A stretch of 64,000 bases of DNA from Cladopsammia gracilis (Eukaryota > Cnidaria > Anthozoa > Scleractinia > Dendrophylliidae), in assembly GCA_022457155.1 (NCBI GenBank), contig JAJGOT010000459.1, forward strand, positions 248,001 to 312,000, written 5' to 3'. Below, in pieces: positions 1 to 10,339 of the stretch. Below the pieces are notes generated by a model, which did not search any database, was not told where the DNA came from, and was given only the letters and a program-made list of their open reading frames with translations. Numbering within the stretch: position 1 is the stretch's first letter; each line of letters starts with the position of its first letter. The position numbers were made by a program, and so were the translations under genes.

Positions 1-410
1 GACCAATAAATTAAGTGTGGTCGCGGTCGACCAATAAATTGAGTGTGGTCGCGGTCGACCAATAAATTAAGTGTGGTCGCGGTCGACCAGTAGATTAAGT
101 GTGGTCGCGGTCGACCAATGGATTAAGTGTGGTCGCGGTCGACCAATAAAGTCTGGTCGCTGTCGACCGAATGTAATTGGGGTCGCGGTCGACCAATAAA
201 TTAAGTATGGTCGCGGTCGACCAATAAATTAAGTGTGGTCGTGGTCGACTACTGACATCAAATGTGGTCGCTGTTGACCGAATGTAAGTATGGTCGCGGT
301 CGACCGAATGTAAGTGTGGTCGCGGTCGACTAATACATTAAGTGTGGTCGCGGTCGACCAATAAAAGTGTCGTCGCGGTCGACCAGTAAAAGTGTGGTCG
401 GGGTCGACCA
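1..410. repeat. 28-bp minisatellite at the left of the DIRS element
   Basis: About 14 imperfect tandem copies of a 28-bp unit containing GGTCGCGGTCGACC followed by AATAAATTAAGTGT. The core GGTCGACC is palindromic. The array begins at or before the window edge and stops about 75 bp before the gag exon. It probably lies in the 5' untranslated part of the DIRS element. The left split repeat of the element is not visible and should lie further left. Confidence 0.9.
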
Positions 411-522
411 CGAACAATTGACAGGGCCCGAGTGGACTGAGAGAACTGTATGGCAAGTGTCTTAGTGCGCATTTTGTGTTTTGTAGAACCTGAAGAGAGA
501 GCTCCAAACTTTGAAAAAGAGT

Positions 523-1062
523 ATGGAGGATATGACAAAACCTACGGTGGCGACGCTAAGGAAGAAGGCTATGGATTACACGCACAGGCCGCTGACTGAT
601 TTCAATAAATTTGAAGCCCTGGAGATGCTGGAAAATTTGGAACATGGGGCAAGAGACAGCCGGGATGAGAAGGCAGAGTACTACCGTGTCGCCTGCCAGA
701 CGGCGAGAATAAAGATTGATTACCCCAAGGAACATTTCAGGTCCCTTTTGTCACGCCTCCTGGGGGACAAGGATCACCAGACGGTATTTGAGGCGGTCGC
801 GAAGGTGGAGAAATCCATGGCCAAATGGCGAGGTTCCGGCGAGCAATGGCGAGGCCCCGGTGGGCAATGGCGAGGCTCCGGCGACCGCATGAGTACATCC
901 TACGGCGGGTGGCCCAGGAGGAATGGACCGGGCCCCAGGTGTTACTACTGTGATAGGGTGGGCCACATCGCGGCTAATTGCTTTAATAAGAGGAGAGATC
1001 AGCGCCCGGGCCCTTATCGCCGGTACCAGCCGACGAAAAATGAGGCTCCAAAAGACCAATAG
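523..1062 (+). CDS. DIRS gag-like protein with CCHC zinc knuckle
   Basis: Putative nucleocapsid/Gag of the DIRS element. A zinc knuckle C-x2-C-x4-H-x4-C lies at 940-981 near the C-terminus, followed by an Arg/Gln/Pro-rich tail. Ahead of it are three Arg/Gly-rich repeats containing QWRG. The first in-frame ATG is at 523, but the frame is open back to 487, just after a T-rich stretch ending in TAG (475-486). That is a good 3' splice site, so residues such as NLKRELQTLKKS may be coded from a spliced exon. The N-terminal half is helical and charged, as in other DIRS Gags. It ends 546 bp before the RT ATG in another frame, so RT is not made by simple readthrough. Confidence 0.8.
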   Translation: MEDMTKPTVATLRKKAMDYTHRPLTDFNKFEALEMLENLEHGARDSRDEKAEYYRVACQTARIKIDYPKEHFRSLLSRLLGDKDHQTVFEAVAKVEKSMAKWRGSGEQWRGPGGQWRGSGDRMSTSYGGWPRRNGPGPRCYYCDRVGHIAANCFNKRRDQRPGPYRRYQPTKNEAPKDQ

Positions 1063-1568
1063 GGAGCGCACAACGATGGGATTGGGACATAGCGTCTATT
1101 TCTAAATGATAATAATGTTTAGACGATCATGTAGTGCCGTAACATATTTAAGAGAATTAAATAATCTAGGACCGACTGAATACTCCTGTGTGATAATAGC
1201 ATGTGTGGATCTAATAAAGGAGGAAGCCCTCAGTGATTGTGCAAACTGATATATGTTGTATTTTGTATGATTTTACCCCCACGCTTTACTTGTCATGGGA
1301 ATCAGGGGGAAAGAGGCTCGAGGAGCTCTCTAGATTGCCTGGTACGTTGTCATGGCAATAAATAATTTCGGTTTTGTTCATTAATTTATGAGCTTCACAT
1401 AATAACGCTCTGCGCAGCCACGGGGAGATGGGAGTTTTGAAAACTGGCTTCAAAACAGCCTCCCGGTCATACTGGGTCGGAACTGCCGTCTCTCCGCTGG
1501 TTTGCACGGGACTTCTTTGTTTCTCGTTAAATTATTCATCTTCGTTCTATTGCTATCGTTTATTGTAG
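1063..1568 (+). other. Untranslated/intronic spacer between gag and RT
   Basis: No open frame of note. It ends in a pyrimidine-rich stretch and TTGTAG (1563-1568), a plausible 3' splice site in front of the RT frame. Confidence 0.5.
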
Positions 1569-1607
1569 GCAATATACTGGTGTTGGGAAAAGGATAAGGA
1601 TTTCGAT

Positions 1608-3818
1608 ATGGTTGTCATAAACGAGGGAACCAAGAGAAATGACATACGTTGGGTGAATTTCATGGGAGATCCCGTGCCAACCAGTGGAGAGACGGTGGTA
1701 AAAAGGGAGCTGGAGAAAACGGCCCTTTTAGTGGGAAAAGGGGAACTAATAGGAGAAGTGGACCAATTGGTCTTCAGAGACCCCAATAGCTTTGTCGCGG
1801 GCGAATTACACAAACATGCGGCACAATGGGCGAATATTGCTGCAACAGCGCCGATCGAAAACCGTGTCGAGGTATTAGAATGGATCGAGAGAAAGGTATC
1901 GATTTTCTCCTTTTTTCAACACTTTAAAGGAACTTTCAAAGGAGAGAACTATGATTCGGACTGCCCACCTAGTAGGTCATTTCGCAATAATGTCTCGTGC
2001 AAATCGTTTGGTGAGTTTATTCGGAAAACTCTCCTGGCTCGTCTAAAGACTGGGGCCATATCGTTACTGGGGAAAGTTGGGCAAACAGAGGCCCCGCATA
2101 TCGTGCTACCGCTGACCGTCGAGCCCACAAAGCCTCGACTGTGTCAGGACGCGCGATACTTGAATTTGTGGATGCAAGACAAACCTTTCTCTTTGGATAA
2201 AATCACGGATCTGCCCCGGTACGTTCCGAAGGACTCCTTCCAGACTGTGCTGGACGACAAATCCGGCTACGATCATCTCCTCCTAACTGAAGATAGTCGC
2301 ACTTATTTTGGCATTCAGTGGGGCGGATGGTATTTTGTTTATAACACACTTCCATTTGGGTGGAAAATTTCTCCTTATATTTATCATTCCACGGGCTTAA
2401 TAGCGTCTAACTACTTTCGGTCCCTCGGAATACCATGTTCCCTTTATATTGACGACCGGCATAATGGTGAGCTCCAAGTACCATTAGACGGTGGCGCGTA
2501 CGCGGGCCTGGAAAGTTCTGAACAGAGGCATTTCGCCGCGGCCAAGTCAGCAATCTTTCTAGTGGCCTTTTATCTGGTTCGGCTAGGCTATTTTTTAGGT
2601 CTGGCAAAGTCCACGTTGATTCCCCAAAAGATCGTCTCATACCTGGGTTTTCTCGTGGACTCTAGTAGAGAAGTATTCCATTTGAAGGCAGACAAACAGA
2701 GGAAGTTTGTTGAATTGATAAAAGCTATTTTGGCAAGTCGCTGGGTCCTGGTTAAGACTCTGCAGCGGATAACGGGAAAATGCGTCTCGTTTTCACTGGT
2801 GGTGCCCGGAGCAAGGCTGTTCACAAGGGAAATGAATGCGGCAATTTCGATTGGTCTGCGTAAAATGAAACCAGTGCACGTTCAAGGCGCACTCCGGGAG
2901 GAGATTGCGCACTGGTTATTCCTTGAACAGTGGGATCAACCCATAGGGTGGCGAGAGGAGAGGCATTTACAAGTGAAGCTCGCATCAGATGCCTCTCAGT
3001 CTGGTTGGGGTGGGGTCATCCTATCACCGTTTACACAAGAAGCGTCTGACTATTGGACAGAAGAGGAGGTGGGTCTGGATACCTCGACTAAGGAGGCCCT
3101 AGCAGTTGACCATGTGCTGCGCGCATTTACTAATCATGTAACTAATGCGCGAGTTGACATAATGGTTGACAACCAAGCCGTAGTACATGTTTGGAATCAC
3201 CAAGGGGGTCGCAGTCTTTCATTAAACAAGGCAATTAAAAAACTGTTCTTTACTACAACAGAACTGAATATATTACTGCGTTTGTCGTATGTTTCCACCC
3301 ATTTGAATCCAGCTGACTCCCCCTCGCGAAGATTATCGCACCTTGATGTGAAACTAGCTCCCCGGGTATGGCGCATGGTACAACAGCAATTTGGAGGTCC
3401 CGATGGCCACTCCTGCGATCTCATGGCCCTAGATTCCAATGCCATGACTGACAAGACAGGCACGCCTTTGCCACACTTCACGCCATACCCTTCTCCAGGA
3501 TCATTGGGTGTTAATGTGTTTGCACAAGATTTTACGCGGTTTCCGTCGGTGATGCAGAACCCGTACGTGTTTCCCCCGAGTGAACTGGTAGGCCCGGTTT
3601 GGAGGTATCTCAGGTCCTGTGGGCAGCCCTGCACGATGGTGGTGATTGATACCTACCCCAGACAATTCTGGTGGCCTTTGTTAGAGGGATCTGCACAGAG
3701 GAGAAGCCGGCTTGTGAGGCGTAGCGACGCAGCTACTTTACTCTACCCCTCAAAGGAGGGTTGGCTCCCTGGAACGTCGGCCCGAGGGGACATTTGGGCC
3801 TTCCGCGTGGTATTTTAG
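1608..3818 (+). CDS. DIRS reverse transcriptase / RNase H polyprotein
   Basis: 736 residues from the ATG. The RT palm shows RLCQDARYLN, the LDDKSGYDHLLL motif A, LPFGWKISP and the catalytic YIDD at residues 280-283. RNase H follows, with LASDASQSGWGG (Asp at 461), STKEALAV and VDNQAVVHVW, then NPADSPSR. The C-terminal 120 residues contain NPYVFPP and FWWPLL, resembling the degenerate methyltransferase-like tail found after RNase H in many DIRS proteins (inference). The frame is open upstream to 1569, directly after a TTGTAG 3' splice site (AIYWCWEKDKDFD), so splicing from an upstream exon could give a longer N-terminus. No internal stops, so the copy is young. Confidence 0.9.
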   Translation: MVVINEGTKRNDIRWVNFMGDPVPTSGETVVKRELEKTALLVGKGELIGEVDQLVFRDPNSFVAGELHKHAAQWANIAATAPIENRVEVLEWIERKVSIFSFFQHFKGTFKGENYDSDCPPSRSFRNNVSCKSFGEFIRKTLLARLKTGAISLLGKVGQTEAPHIVLPLTVEPTKPRLCQDARYLNLWMQDKPFSLDKITDLPRYVPKDSFQTVLDDKSGYDHLLLTEDSRTYFGIQWGGWYFVYNTLPFGWKISPYIYHSTGLIASNYFRSLGIPCSLYIDDRHNGELQVPLDGGAYAGLESSEQRHFAAAKSAIFLVAFYLVRLGYFLGLAKSTLIPQKIVSYLGFLVDSSREVFHLKADKQRKFVELIKAILASRWVLVKTLQRITGKCVSFSLVVPGARLFTREMNAAISIGLRKMKPVHVQGALREEIAHWLFLEQWDQPIGWREERHLQVKLASDASQSGWGGVILSPFTQEASDYWTEEEVGLDTSTKEALAVDHVLRAFTNHVTNARVDIMVDNQAVVHVWNHQGGRSLSLNKAIKKLFFTTTELNILLRLSYVSTHLNPADSPSRRLSHLDVKLAPRVWRMVQQQFGGPDGHSCDLMALDSNAMTDKTGTPLPHFTPYPSPGSLGVNVFAQDFTRFPSVMQNPYVFPPSELVGPVWRYLRSCGQPCTMVVIDTYPRQFWWPLLEGSAQRRSRLVRRSDAATLLYPSKEGWLPGTSARGDIWAFRVVF

Positions 3819-3919
3819 AGAACTGTAATATAATGATTATGAGACATCGGGCGATACGAGAAACATGATTTTCTATGTCGTATAGAATAGGAGGTGCTCA
3901 GAACTGAATTACTTACTAA

Positions 3920-5742
3920 CTAGAAATACGTGTTTCGCAGAACCTCGCGAAGCTCGGGGGAGGATGCACTGCAAAATTTTAGCAATGTGGGAGGGAGAGA
4001 TGGAATTTCTGATTTGACTGGAGAGGTTGAATTGCATGCCGGCAGTGGCCCCGATATTTAAAGTTGAGACATTTTCGTTCCTAGTCGCTTCCATTTAACT
4101 TGTACTTAGTACCCTGTCTTCCTAAAATAAAATAAATGGGAGCTGGTACTGGTCAGTTTAGGGTTTTGAGCTGTGGGTCGCTGTAACTGCTATGGGACTG
4201 GGTACTAAAATATCCTCAGGCCTTCCCTCCACCCCCCCCCCCCCCACCCCCCAAACCTACCTTCATTAATTGTTGTCAAAAGGAAAATTGGTCTGAAAGT
4301 GGATTTATAGCACTGTTGTGGACATGGGTCGAGGACAATATGCAGTGTATGTGTTCTGTTTATTTTGATTGGGTGAGAGTTTTTTATCACGAATACAGCT
4401 AACTCCTGCTGTCTCGATTAAATTCCATTTTTATAGCTTGTGAGTGCTATCTCCCAAATTAACCTGTTCCCTTTAGATACTGCTGTTGTTTTTGTTCTAT
4501 ATACTGGGTATCAAATAATTGCTAACCCAATTCACTATTTGCTAGAATGGTTGAGATCGCAGGAGTTTACTGTTGCTGAAGAGTGATGTTGCACTAAAAA
4601 TAACAACTCAATGGTGGTACAGTTGTAGTAAAAATAATAATTTAATCTTACTCAAAAACAGAAATGAGACTACAGTAACATAGAATAGTAAAACCTCCTA
4701 ACATACCATAGATAATAGTTATTAAATGTAGCATTGTCATATGCATACAATGTTATGTAATTTAAGCTTATATCAAAGTTTCTTAGTGGCCTTAGTGAGA
4801 ATTTCAATAAACATCAATTTACAGTATGAAATTAGAGAATAGTTTCCAGTGTTTGAGTACTAATATATTATATTGAAAAACAGGTCGTCTTATCATCTGC
4901 CTGTCAGTTGTTTAGGTACTTAAATCTTGCTTTTTGCAAAAGATAGATTAAAGAATAATTTATAGAGGGTTGTACTGTATATAAGCTTACGCTTACTTGC
5001 CTGTAAATGTAGGTTGTTCAAATTGAAGAGCATTGGAGAGCGAATTAAAGTGTGTTGATTTGAGCTAGATTTCCGAATCGTTCTTCTTCTCTGAGCCTTT
5101 CCTGTAATCTGTGTTTGCTTTTCCCTACCGTATGAAAGATATTCGTCACGAGTATTTAGCTGATCGTGCAGTTCTTGCTGCCTCTCGTTGCGTCTATAAA
5201 CAAAATCATTTTGTTCAACACTTTCAGTCGGTGTCGCCTCTCCTGATGGGTTTCGTTCAGAAGGCGTTCAAGGCGTTTGAATCTACTCAAACGGTGTGCC
5301 TAGGCTGTTCGAAGTCTTTGTAATCGATGCTCACGTTGCTTCTCCGTTGCTCGATCGCGGGGGAATTTCAAGTCGCCGTTCTCGCTCCAGCGGAGTTTCG
5401 GTGGTTAATTGTCTCGGGCAAGGATTTCCAGCTACTTTTTGAACCCAGTGTTGTTGTTTCTCATTTGCATCAGAAATTGGTCGTGTTTCACCGGCGATGA
5501 GTAAAGAATAAACCCGTCAGCCCGGCCGCCATTAATCGGGTGTAAACATGAGAGCGTACCATTGTCAGCGGTCGCGATTTTTGTTGCCAGGCAACTGCCG
5601 GACACCATCAAGTATATAAATATATATATATATATATAAATATATTTTTCGCTCGAATTCGTGCGGCTCAGCTCCCGAGGGCCGACAAATTTATTAACCT
5701 CGCTGCGCTCGGGCCTTCGGCCCTCGCTTCGCGAGGAATAAA
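3920..5742. repeat. 1.8-kb repeat, copy 1 (inserted in DIRS between RT and recombinase)
   Basis: Near-identical to 5931-7754 in the same orientation, differing by a few single-base changes and run-length indels. It starts CTAGAAATACGTG and ends GCGAGGAATAAA. CCTCGCGAAGC near the left end is the reverse complement of GCTTCGCGAGG at the right end. Two adjacent hairpins with TTC loops (GGGCC/GGCCC and CCTCGC/GCGAGG) lie at the right end. The interior is AT-rich with a C-tract and a CpG-rich last 450 bp containing a TA microsatellite. Probably a non-autonomous DNA element. No transposase was seen and no convincing target duplication could be fixed. Confidence 0.8.
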
Positions 5743-5785
5743 ACCTGATATAATCGTGATAACCGTTTCTTTGTTTGTGTCATAG

Positions 5786-5930
5786 GATCTACCGATAATA
5801 GCCAAGTTGTTTACCCCTTCCGTTAGGTGCCCAGTATGCGCTCATGCCAATGATCAGGATTTTCGTTATTGCCAGCGATGTGGCTACAATAGACGAGTTC
5901 GGTTCCCTAGCGCGGCGAAGAAGAAGGATA
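5786..5930 (+). CDS. Zinc-ribbon N-terminal exon of the DIRS tyrosine recombinase (cut off)
   Basis: The reading frame runs directly from a strong 3' splice site (T-rich tract then CATAG, ending 5785). It contains two CxxC pairs, CPVC and CQRC, about 16 residues apart: a compact zinc ribbon followed by a basic NRRVRF..KKK stretch. The frame then enters the second 1.8-kb repeat at 5931 and loses meaning. Joining KKKD to the sequence right of the repeat (NLERIEQRLQQLW) gives one continuous frame, so this is inferred to be the N-terminal domain of the recombinase at 7756-8988. It could bind DNA or RNA. I do not know a described function. Confidence 0.65.
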
Positions 5931-7754
5931 CTAGAAATACGTGTTTCGCAGAACCTCGCGAAGCTCGGGGGAGGATGCACTGCAAAATTTTAGCAATGTG
6001 GGAGGGAGAGATGGAATTTCTGATTTGACTGGAGAGGTTGAATTGCATGCCGGCAGTGGCCCCGATATTTAAAGTTGAGACATTTTCGTTCCTAGTCGCT
6101 TCCATTTAACTTGTACTTAGTACCCTGTCTTCCTAAAATAAAATAAATGGGAGCTGGTACTGGTCAGTTTAGGGTTTTGAGCTGTGGGTCGCTGTAACTG
6201 CTATGGGACTGGGTACTAAAATATCCTCAGGCCTTCCCTCCACCCCCCCCCCCCCCCACCCCCCAAACCTACCTTCATTAATTGTTGTCAAAAGGAAAAT
6301 TGGTCTGAAAGTGGATTTATAGCACTGTTGTGGACATGGGTCGAGGACAATATGCAGTGTATGTGTTCTGTTTATTTTGATTGGGTGAGAGTTTTTTATC
6401 ACGAATACAGCTAACTCCTGCTGTCTCGATTAAATTCCATTTTTATAGCTTGTGAGTGCTATCTCCCAAATTAACCTGTTCCCTTTAGATACTGCTGTTG
6501 TTTTTGTTCTATATACTGGGTATCAAATAATTGCTAACCCAATTCACTATTTGCTAGAATGGTTGAGATCGCAGGAGTTTACTGTTGCTGAAGAGTGATG
6601 TTGCACTAAAAATAACAACTCAATGGTGGTACAGTTGTAGTAAAAATAATAATTTAATCTTACTCAAAAACAGAAATGAGACTACAGTAACATAGAATAG
6701 TAAAACCTCCTAACATACCATAGATAATAGTTATTAAATGTAGCATTGTCATATGCATACAATGTTATGTAATTTAAGCTTATATCAAAGTTTCTTAGTG
6801 GCCTTAGTGAGAATTTCAATAAACATCAATTTACAGTATGAAATTAGAGAATAGTTTCCAGTGTTTGAGTACTAATATATTATATTGAAAAACAGGTCGT
6901 CTTATCATCTGCCTGTCAGTTGTTTAGGTACTTAAATCTTGCTTTTTGCAAAAGATAGATTAAAGAATAATTTATAGAGGGTTGTACTGTATATAAGCTT
7001 ACGCTTACTTGCCTGTAAATGTAGGTTGTTCAAATTGAAGAGCATTGGAGAGCGAATTAAAGTGTGTTGATTTGAGCTAGATTTCTGAATCGTTCTTCTT
7101 CTCTGAGCCTTTCCTGTAATCTGTGTTTGCTTTTCCCTACCGTATGAAAGATATTCGTCACGAGTATTTAGCTGATCGTGCAGTTCTTGCTGCCTCTCGT
7201 TGCGTCTATAAACAAAATCATTTTGTTCAACACTTTCAGTCGGTGTCGCCTCTCCTGATGGGTTTTCGTTCAGAAGGCGTTCAAGGCGTTTGAATCTACT
7301 CAAACGGTGTGCCTAGGCTGTTCGAAGTCTTTGTAATCGATGCTCACGTTGCTTCTCCGTTGCTCGATCGCGGGGGAATTTCAAGTCGCCGTTCTCGCTC
7401 CAGCGGAGTTTCGGTGGTTAATTGTCTCGGGCAAGGATTTCCAGCTACTTTTGAACCCAGTGTTGTTGTTTCTCATTTGCATCAGAAATTGGTCGTGTTT
7501 CACCGGCGATGAGTAAAGAATAAACCCGTCAGCCCGGCCGCCATTAATCGGGTGTAAACATGAGAGCGTACCATTGTCAGCGGTCGCGATTTTTGTTGCC
7601 AGGCAACTGCCGGACACCATCAAGTATATAAATATATATATATATATATAAATATATTTTTCGCTCGAATTCGTGCGGCTCAGCTCCCGAGGGCCGACAA
7701 ATTTATTAACCTCGCTGCGCTCGGGCCTTCGGCCCTCGCTTCGCGAGGAATAAA
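5931..7754. repeat. 1.8-kb repeat, copy 2 (splits the recombinase gene)
   Basis: Second copy of the 3920-5742 sequence, same orientation, 188 bp to the right. On the minus strand it holds an arginine/glutamate-rich frame (6932-7303, RFKRLERLLNENPSG...) that copy 1 has lost by a one-base deletion in a T-run, a possible relic of a coiled-coil protein. Flanking sequence differs from copy 1 on both sides, so this is not one tandem duplication with shared flanks. Confidence 0.8.
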
Positions 7755-7755
7755 T

Positions 7756-8988
7756 CTCGAACGAATTGAACAGAGGTTGCAGCAATTATGGAATTTTGAC
7801 CGTGCGACGAGTTATACTAAGCAAAAGGACTCTTTGAAACAGGAATTAGAGGCTTTTCTGTCGGCGCTCCCAGGCTACGTTACCTTGGAAACCGTAACAC
7901 CCCGGGATATATGTCGCTTTCTTGTCTACAAAGACAAGGATGGGAAGACCCAGGTGCACCGCAACGCTTGTGAATTTCTGGGGAAAAGAGGGAGGTTTCA
8001 CTGTGGGTGCCCGACACATCTTTCTTACAAAACGGTGGACTCCTATATAGGAAAACTAAGGGCGATATTCCACGCGATTGGAAGAGATGGGGATTGGGAC
8101 AAACGTTTATGTTTAGGTAATCCGGCGGCTGACAAATCAGTTAAAGATTACTTGAAATTAGTCTCCGCTGAACAACTGCAGGCACGGATAACCCCCAAGC
8201 AGGCGACGCCATTTTTTGTAGATAAACTGGCACAACTGTCTGTGTATTTGGAAACGAAGCTACAAGAGACAGACAGGGCGAGGGTCATTGATCGCTTTGT
8301 CCTAGCCCGCGATCAAGCTTACTTCAAGCTGGCATTTTTTAGCGGGGACAGACCGGGAGATCTGGGGCAAGTGAAGGTCCCAGAAATTTTGCGGTTCCCG
8401 AATAATGATGGCTTCTTATTCAATCACATTTGGGGCAAGACTCTTCGAGATGGCGATCAAAACGTTTTTGGAGTCAGACGGAACCCACAGAAGGAGATAT
8501 GTCCGATAAGGGGGATTGAGCGCTATCTGGAGATAGCTAGGGAGATACGCATTGACCTTACGCGGGGCTACCTCTTCCGTCCTATCACGCCTGACCTTGG
8601 CGTCCGAGATGGGCCCCTATCCTCGTCCGCAGCTGAGGCGCGCTTAAAAGTCTACCTAACGGACATGAAAGCTGATGACGGGGAAACGTTGCATGGTTTC
8701 AGGGCGGGGTGCGCAATCACCCTCGCATTGACTGGATCGGATCTCGCCGAAATCATGGACCATGTAGGCTGGTCAAACAGACACACGGCGCTTTACTATA
8801 TGCAACTGGCAAAGGTCCTGAATCCCGCCGGAGCGTCGGCGAGGCTCGCTTCAGGGTCTCACGAGGGGCCTGTCAATGCCTGGCAGGATATCAACGAACT
8901 CAAACGTTTCGTCTGCGCCTTTCCACCGGTGCAAGCCCAAGGACATAAAAGGGGACGGGAAGATGCGGCTTGTTACAGTAACGGTTAA
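7756..8988 (+). CDS. DIRS tyrosine recombinase
   Basis: Tyrosine recombinase that would integrate the circular DIRS DNA. Numbering from the TTG at 7777, the catalytic residues are visible: Arg192 in SGDRPGD, H-x-x-R as His306/Arg309 in LHGFRAG, His329 in DHVGW and the nucleophile among Tyr340/341 in ALYYMQ. The N-terminal SAM-like core-binding half includes SYKTVDSYIGKLRAIF. The C-terminus is basic and runs to a stop at 8986-8988. There is no good ATG. The frame opens at the edge of the inserted 1.8-kb repeat and is inferred to continue from the zinc-ribbon exon at 5786-5930. Expression from this copy is therefore doubtful although the catalytic part is intact. Confidence 0.88.
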   Translation, partial: LERIEQRLQQLWNFDRATSYTKQKDSLKQELEAFLSALPGYVTLETVTPRDICRFLVYKDKDGKTQVHRNACEFLGKRGRFHCGCPTHLSYKTVDSYIGKLRAIFHAIGRDGDWDKRLCLGNPAADKSVKDYLKLVSAEQLQARITPKQATPFFVDKLAQLSVYLETKLQETDRARVIDRFVLARDQAYFKLAFFSGDRPGDLGQVKVPEILRFPNNDGFLFNHIWGKTLRDGDQNVFGVRRNPQKEICPIRGIERYLEIAREIRIDLTRGYLFRPITPDLGVRDGPLSSSAAEARLKVYLTDMKADDGETLHGFRAGCAITLALTGSDLAEIMDHVGWSNRHTALYYMQLAKVLNPAGASARLASGSHEGPVNAWQDINELKRFVCAFPPVQAQGHKRGREDAACYSNG

Positions 8989-9113
8989 ATTAACGAGTGA
9001 GTCACGATTTAGGTTTGGGGGATTTTGTGAGGAGTAAGGGGGAATTGGCGTCTGGGCTTATACCGCGGAATAGCCTGGGAGGACGCTAGGGGATTATATT
9101 TGGCCCGAGCTGC

Positions 9114-9169
9114 AACCGATGGCTCCCTTGGCGGAATATCTTTAGGTATGGGAGAGGAAGCCATCGGTT
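9114..9169. other. Hairpin in the DIRS 3' untranslated region
   Basis: AACCGATGGCT at 9114-9124 is the exact reverse complement of AGCCATCGGTT at 9159-9169, giving an 11-bp stem with a 34-nt loop between the recombinase stop and the B1 repeat. Confidence 0.6.
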
Positions 9170-9210
9170 GGTTGTAGTTTATAATAGTAACAAGACTATA
9201 TAGGCCAGGA

Positions 9211-9275
9211 GCCGAATTTATTCCCCAATCTCAATGCGATGTGACAATGGATGCGGTGCAGAATAGGTTACTATT
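9211..9275 (+). repeat. DIRS split direct repeat B1
   Basis: 65 bp starting GCCGAATTTATTCCCCAATC, identical to 9485-9549. With the 209-bp spacer (9276-9484, the A2 candidate) it forms the B1-A2-B2 right end expected for a circular-intermediate DIRS element. Confidence 0.8.
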
Positions 9276-9484
9276 CGCACTGCATATATTACGAACAACG
9301 CTATAAAATCTACCACCATGAATAAATTACCCCATTGCTGCTCAACTACAGAAGCGGAGGGAGTGTTGTAATGGAGCGATGTGACAAACATCATCGGACC
9401 TAGGACGGCAGTAGGACAGGGACGGGTATGTCAAGCGCCCTCCCACCCTCCCAATCTGAATCGCACTGTGACCATTGTCAGGTC
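9276..9484 (+). repeat. DIRS split direct repeat A2 (candidate)
   Basis: The 209 bp between the two B copies. By analogy with PAT/Ngaro elements it should match the element's left terminus, which lies outside this window, so its identity is inferred from position only. Confidence 0.5.
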
Positions 9485-9549
9485 GCCGAATTTATTCCCC
9501 AATCTCAATGCGATGTGACAATGGATGCGGTGCAGAATAGGTTACTATT
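9485..9549 (+). repeat. DIRS split direct repeat B2; right end of element
   Basis: Exact second copy of 9211-9275. Beyond 9549 the sequence is unrelated, so this is taken as the right boundary of the element. Confidence 0.75.
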
Positions 9550-10339
9550 TCAGTTCAAGCTCTGTCTAAGCAATTAATATTTCTAAGCAAAATTCAGTTC
9601 TTCGTACAATTGATAATTGAAGCAAGTAAGTTACTGTTATCAGAGGAACTGTCTCTTTATGGAAGTTTTTTCTACAGCCATAGGTATGCTTGAGGGCAGT
9701 AAATGGCCTGTTATTTCCACTTGGAAAACGAGTCTTATCCGTATTTCTACTTACTCTTGATGAAAACCGTGAAACGACTTTTTGCCAATTCGCCTCGGTT
9801 TTAACGTTAACGTCCTTGCTGACGACATTCTAGCTAGGGGCCAAGTTGTACGACGGTCAAATGTTATAACCGATTTTTTTACGTATATTGAGAGTATATG
9901 ATTCTACATTTACACTTAAATTTGAAATTGCCAAAGTGGCCGTGAATATTCATATAGTTTTTTTTTCTGTTACCGAGAAATATAAGGATGAAACAATGCA
10001 GTTATTCGTATTCGAGGTTTCATTCTCTTTGTGTTGTCATTTATCAGTGGGTACTGAAATTTGTTCGTTAACCGCGCGGCGAAGTTTGTTATATCTCTGT
10101 TGCACTGTATTTTGACCGAACTAAAAATAATGCTCGAATTTGGCAGCGATACAAAAAATTGAAAAAGGTAATCTTTGAGCTGCACTTAAAGCAAATCTAA
10201 TTTCTCTACCTCTTTCTTTGTTTAAGTTGGTTGTCTTTCAGTTTCTTCCTTGTTTGATTCTGACATTTATAGTTTCCTTGTATCCTGCATAAAAATAAAA
10301 CAAAAATATGTCAATAAAAGCCATCACGTTTTGGATATT
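9550..10339. other. AT-rich sequence without recognisable features
   Basis: Only short chance frames. No repeat pairing within the window was seen. Confidence 0.5.

Larger units (their letters stand above)
1..9549 (+). mobile_element. DIRS-order retrotransposon (PAT/Ngaro-like), left end outside the window
   Basis: The order is gag (CCHC knuckle), RT/RNase H with YIDD, then a tyrosine recombinase, which is diagnostic of DIRS-order elements that integrate with a tyrosine recombinase instead of an integrase. The right end shows B1-A2-B2: a 65-bp sequence at 9211-9275 is repeated exactly at 9485-9549 around a 209-bp spacer. This is the split-direct-repeat layout of PAT/Ngaro-like elements. The body is interrupted by two copies of a 1.8-kb sequence (3920-5742 and 5931-7754), so this copy is probably not active. 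The clade within DIRS is inferred, not proven. Confidence 0.85.

Noticed and set aside
751..1071. Minus-strand ORF overlapping gag
   Set aside because: Shadow of the gag frame.
2407..3634. Several minus-strand ORFs opposite the RT gene
   Set aside because: Shadows of the RT/RNase H frame, with no homology signal.
3909..4094. Small minus-strand ORF repeated at 5884-6105
   Set aside because: It is present only because it lies in the 1.8-kb repeat. No domain or start support.
3919..7757. TAA target duplication for the 1.8-kb repeats
   Set aside because: TAA fits copy 1, but copy 2 has ATA on the left, and neither choice restores the recombinase frame consistently, so I do not assign a superfamily.
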